The notes below the pieces were generated by a model. It searched no databases. It had not been told where the DNA came from and worked only from the letters and a program-made list of their open reading frames with translations. The translations under genes were made by a program, and so were the position numbers. Shown piece after piece: positions 22,773 through 24,994 of a stretch of 24,994 nt of DNA; position 1 is the first letter of the stretch; each line of letters begins with the position of its first letter. The DNA is taken from positions 1 through 24,994 of the forward strand of contig DAOTWZ010000013.1 in NCBI GenBank assembly GCA_034435615.1, read 5' to 3'. Source of the DNA: H17-190 sp034435615 (GTDB lineage Bacteria > Chloroflexota > Dehalococcoidia > SM23-28-2 > HRBIN24).

Positions 22773-23513
22773 GTGGAGCACGATGCACCGGCGGTGAGGG
22801 CCAGAGACCTCTGGTTCGCCTATCGGGGCGACCACTGGGTGCTGCGAGGGGTGAACCTCACGGTGCCCAGGGGTGCCTTCCTCACCGTCATGGGGCCCTC
22901 CGGCGCAGGCAAGACCACCCTCCTGCGCCTCCTGGCGGGCCTCCTCCGCCCTCAGAGGGGGAGCGTGGAGCTGCTGGGGCACGAGACCAGCGATGGCGTG
23001 CCGCCTTCCCTGAGACGACAGATAGGTTACATACCCCAGCAACTGGGGCTGGTGCGCAACATGACCGCCCTGGAGAACGTCCTGATGGGGGCCCTGGGCC
23101 GCCTGCGAGGCCCGGGGCCCCTCATGGGCCTCTTCCCCAGGACAGAGGTGGAGCGGGCCCGGGAGTACCTGGAGCTGCTGGGGATAGGCCACAAGGCGGA
23201 GGAGAGGGTCTCCCACCTGAGCGGCGGCGAGCGCCAGCGAGTGGCCATCGCCCGGACGCTCCTGCAGGGGCCCAGCATCGTCTTCGCCGACGAGTTCGTC
23301 TCTGACCTGGACCTCCCGCGGGCCGCCGAGGTGCTGGAGCGAATGCAGGAGCTGGGGCGGCGACAGGAGCTCACCTTCGTCCTCAACCTGCACGAGCTCC
23401 CCCTGGTGCACGAGTACGGCGACCTGGTGCTGGTGGTGCGGGACGGGGGCGTGGTCTTCAGCGGCCAGGCGCGGGAGGTGACCTGGTCCACCCTCCAGGG
23501 GGCGCTGGCATGA
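22773..23513 (+). CDS. phnC: Phosphonate/phosphite-type ABC transporter ATPase
   Basis: 246 aa ABC ATPase. Walker A GPSGAGKTT (41-49), Q-loop IGYIPQQLGLVRNMTALENVLMGALGR (84-110; the 'ALENVLMGALGR' piece is PhnC-like), signature LSGGERQRVAIARTL (149-163), Walker B SIVFADEF (168-175) and an H-loop in NLHELPLV. The residue after the catalytic Glu is Phe rather than the nearly universal Pro (DEF, not DEP), and the D-loop reads SDLD. The GTG start follows a GGGGG run. It energises the PhnE channel; the end overlaps phnE by 4 bp. Confidence 0.87.
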   Translation: MEHDAPAVRARDLWFAYRGDHWVLRGVNLTVPRGAFLTVMGPSGAGKTTLLRLLAGLLRPQRGSVELLGHETSDGVPPSLRRQIGYIPQQLGLVRNMTALENVLMGALGRLRGPGPLMGLFPRTEVERAREYLELLGIGHKAEERVSHLSGGERQRVAIARTLLQGPSIVFADEFVSDLDLPRAAEVLERMQELGRRQELTFVLNLHELPLVHEYGDLVLVVRDGGVVFSGQAREVTWSTLQGALA

Positions 23514-24301
23514 GACGGGCCGTGGCCCTGGGCCTCCCCCTCAAGCGTGACCTCGTCTTCTGGGGGGCTGTGGCCGCCCTGGCCGGGCTCACCCTGCACC
23601 AGTTCGGCCTCTTCGACGCCTCGCGCATCTCGCAGGGTCTCAGCAACCTGGCGGTCTTCAGCCGGGACACCGTTCCCCCGGACGTGGGCATCCTGCCCCT
23701 GGCAGGGCGGGCCCTGTGGGAGACGGTGCAGATGGCCTTCGCCGGCACCTTCCTGGGCTTTCTCATCGCCCTGCCGCTGGGGTTCCTGGGGGCGCGCAGC
23801 CTGGCCCCCCTGCCGGTGGTCTGGCTCTCCCGTCTCATCGTCGCCGTGGCGAGGACGATACCCTCGCTCCTGTGGGCCGTCCTCTTCGTCATCGTGGTAG
23901 GGCTGGGCCCGCTGGCCGGTACGCTGGGGCTGACCTTCTACACCGTGGGCTATCTGGGGAAGCTCTACGCCGAGCTGTTCGAGGGGACGGACCCGGAGGT
24001 GGTGGAGGCGTTCCGGGGAGTGGGAGCCTCACGCCTGCAACTGGCCCGCTTCGTCGTCTGGCCGGAGAGCGCCAACGCCGCCATCAGCCAGCTACTGTTC
24101 ATGCTGGAGTACAACATCCGCGCCTCCTCCATCCTGGGCTTCGCTGGCGCCGGCGGCATCGGCTTCTACATGAGCATCTACCTACAAACGCTGGAGTACC
24201 AGCGCCTGACGACGCTCCTCCTGCTCATCCTGGCCCTCATCCTGGTCATGGACCTGGTGAGCGCCTGGGTCCGCAACCGCTATCTGCTGGACAGCAGGTA
24301 G
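23510..24301 (+). CDS. phnE: Phosphonate/phosphite-type ABC permease
   Basis: 263 aa with about six hydrophobic segments. The segment ALWETVQMAFAGTFLGFLIALPLGFLGAR begins the BPD-transporter core, and the coupling EAA loop is EAFRGVGASRLQLARFVVWPES (about 164-185). The LEYNIRASSILGFAGAGGIGFY near the C-terminus is a PhnE hallmark. The ATG overlaps the phnC stop (ATGA). One permease gene is present and would act as a homodimer. It converges with the acyl-CoA dehydrogenase gene, 15 bp apart. Confidence 0.88.
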   Translation: MRRAVALGLPLKRDLVFWGAVAALAGLTLHQFGLFDASRISQGLSNLAVFSRDTVPPDVGILPLAGRALWETVQMAFAGTFLGFLIALPLGFLGARSLAPLPVVWLSRLIVAVARTIPSLLWAVLFVIVVGLGPLAGTLGLTFYTVGYLGKLYAELFEGTDPEVVEAFRGVGASRLQLARFVVWPESANAAISQLLFMLEYNIRASSILGFAGAGGIGFYMSIYLQTLEYQRLTTLLLLILALILVMDLVSAWVRNRYLLDSR

Positions 24302-24320
24302 GGGACGCCCGCCGTCCTAC
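24298..24320. terminator. Hairpin between convergent phnE and acyl-CoA dehydrogenase genes
   Basis: GTAGG-(GG bulge)-ACG pairs with CGTCCTAC across a CCCGC loop. The stop codons of both convergent genes lie in the two arms. No T-tract is present. It may act as a shared end signal. Confidence 0.3.
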
Positions 24321-24994
24321 ATCAGGTCGCCCAGGGCGGACTTGACCTTCCCTTTCTCCTTGAAGGTCTCGATGACGTGACGGGCGATGTACTGCATGTG
24401 CACCTCGTCCGCCCCGTCGACGATGCGGGCCGCCCGGGCGTGGCGGAGCCAGCGCTCCAGCGGGGTGTCGGTGGAGTAGCCCAACGCCCCGTGCACCTGG
24501 ATGGCCCGGTCCACCACCCGCCAGAGGGTGTTGGCCACGTGCACCTTGGCCATGGCCACCTCCTGGCGGAAAGGCAGCCCCCGCTCGATCTTGTAGGCAG
24601 CGTGCAGGACCATCAGCTTGGCCGTGTACAGCTCCATGGCCGACTCGGCGATCATCCACTGGATGGCCTGCTTCTCCGCCAGATAGGAGCCATGGGCGAA
24701 GCGGTTCAGGGCGCGGTCCACCAGCATCTCCAGGGCCACCTCCGCCTGGCCTATCCAGCGCATGCAGTGGGCTAGGCGGGCCGGGCCCAGCCGGTACTGC
24801 CCCAGGAGGTGCCCCTGGCCCCGCGGGCCCAGCATGTTGGAGGCGGGGACGCGCACGTTGTTGAGGCGGATCTCGCCGTGGTTGCCCTCCCCCGCCATAG
24901 TGGCGATGGTGCGCACTAGCTCCCACCCCTCGGTGGGGATGTCCACGATGAAGGCCGAGTTGCGGGCCTGGGGCGGGTCGGCGTCGGGGTCGGT
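24317..24994 (-). CDS. Acyl-CoA dehydrogenase, C-terminal part (gene runs off the right edge)
   Basis: 225 aa of the C-terminal part, open to the window edge. The stretch SAFIVDIPTEGWELVRTIATMAGEGNHGEIRLNNVRVPASNMLG is the middle beta domain and the linker to the C-terminal helical domain. The C-terminal helices include GPARLAHCMRWIGQAEVALEML, QVHGALGYSTDTPLERWLRHARAARIVDGADEVHMQYIA. The 'RxxRIvDGxxEVH' segment is the FAD-binding and active-site region of the family; the overall pattern resembles the ACAD10/11-like long-chain or branched group. The FAD flavoprotein would oxidise an acyl-CoA at the alpha-beta position; chain length cannot be told. Confidence 0.9.
   Translation of the reverse strand, partial: TDPDADPPQARNSAFIVDIPTEGWELVRTIATMAGEGNHGEIRLNNVRVPASNMLGPRGQGHLLGQYRLGPARLAHCMRWIGQAEVALEMLVDRALNRFAHGSYLAEKQAIQWMIAESAMELYTAKLMVLHAAYKIERGLPFRQEVAMAKVHVANTLWRVVDRAIQVHGALGYSTDTPLERWLRHARAARIVDGADEVHMQYIARHVIETFKEKGKVKSALGDLM

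Overview
This is a GC-rich (by eye about two thirds G+C), densely packed bacterial segment. Gene content points to Chloroflexota (Dehalococcoidia- or Thermomicrobia-like): a PPOX-class F420-type oxidoreductase, a fused CopC-CopD protein, a PAC2-family protein, a fused siroheme-decarboxylase-like protein and a HerA/NurA operon. The phylum is inferred from gene content only; no rRNA is present.

Left part (1-5419). The 5' end of a dCTP deaminase gene runs off the left edge. It is followed by a membrane-anchored polysaccharide deacetylase, a SIMPL-domain lipoprotein, signal peptidase I, the F420-type oxidoreductase and a convergent MFS transporter. A tRNA-Lys(UUU) gene (5560-5634) has a good promoter almost abutting it, followed by about 350 bp with no convincing gene.

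Middle minus-strand block (5987-13267). In transcription order: a branched-chain amino-acid type ABC transporter (substrate-binding lipoprotein, LivH, LivM, LivG, LivF), then a CopC-CopD fusion with an extra C-terminal domain, then a FixH/YtkA-like membrane-anchored protein. A near-perfect GC hairpin separates the binding-protein gene from livH.

The most interesting region is 13463-19492, on the plus strand. One good promoter precedes six tightly packed genes: a sigma-70-like factor, a small HTH-like protein, an ImmA/IrrE-type zinc peptidase, a NurA-like protein, a HerA-like ATPase and a Cas6-family RAMP protein. No CRISPR array or other cas gene is present. The arrangement suggests a regulated DNA-end-processing or defence module: a peptidase/HTH/sigma switch controlling a HerA-NurA motor-nuclease, with a Cas6-like RNA-binding or RNA-cleaving subunit. 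The function is inference; the gene order and motifs are visible in the sequence.

Right part (19574-24994). A two-repeat AsnC/Lrp-like protein resembling fused siroheme decarboxylase AhbA-AhbB is followed by a PAC2-family protein and a phnD-phnC-phnE phosphonate/phosphite-type ABC transporter with its own promoter. The convergent 3' part of an acyl-CoA dehydrogenase gene runs off the right edge.
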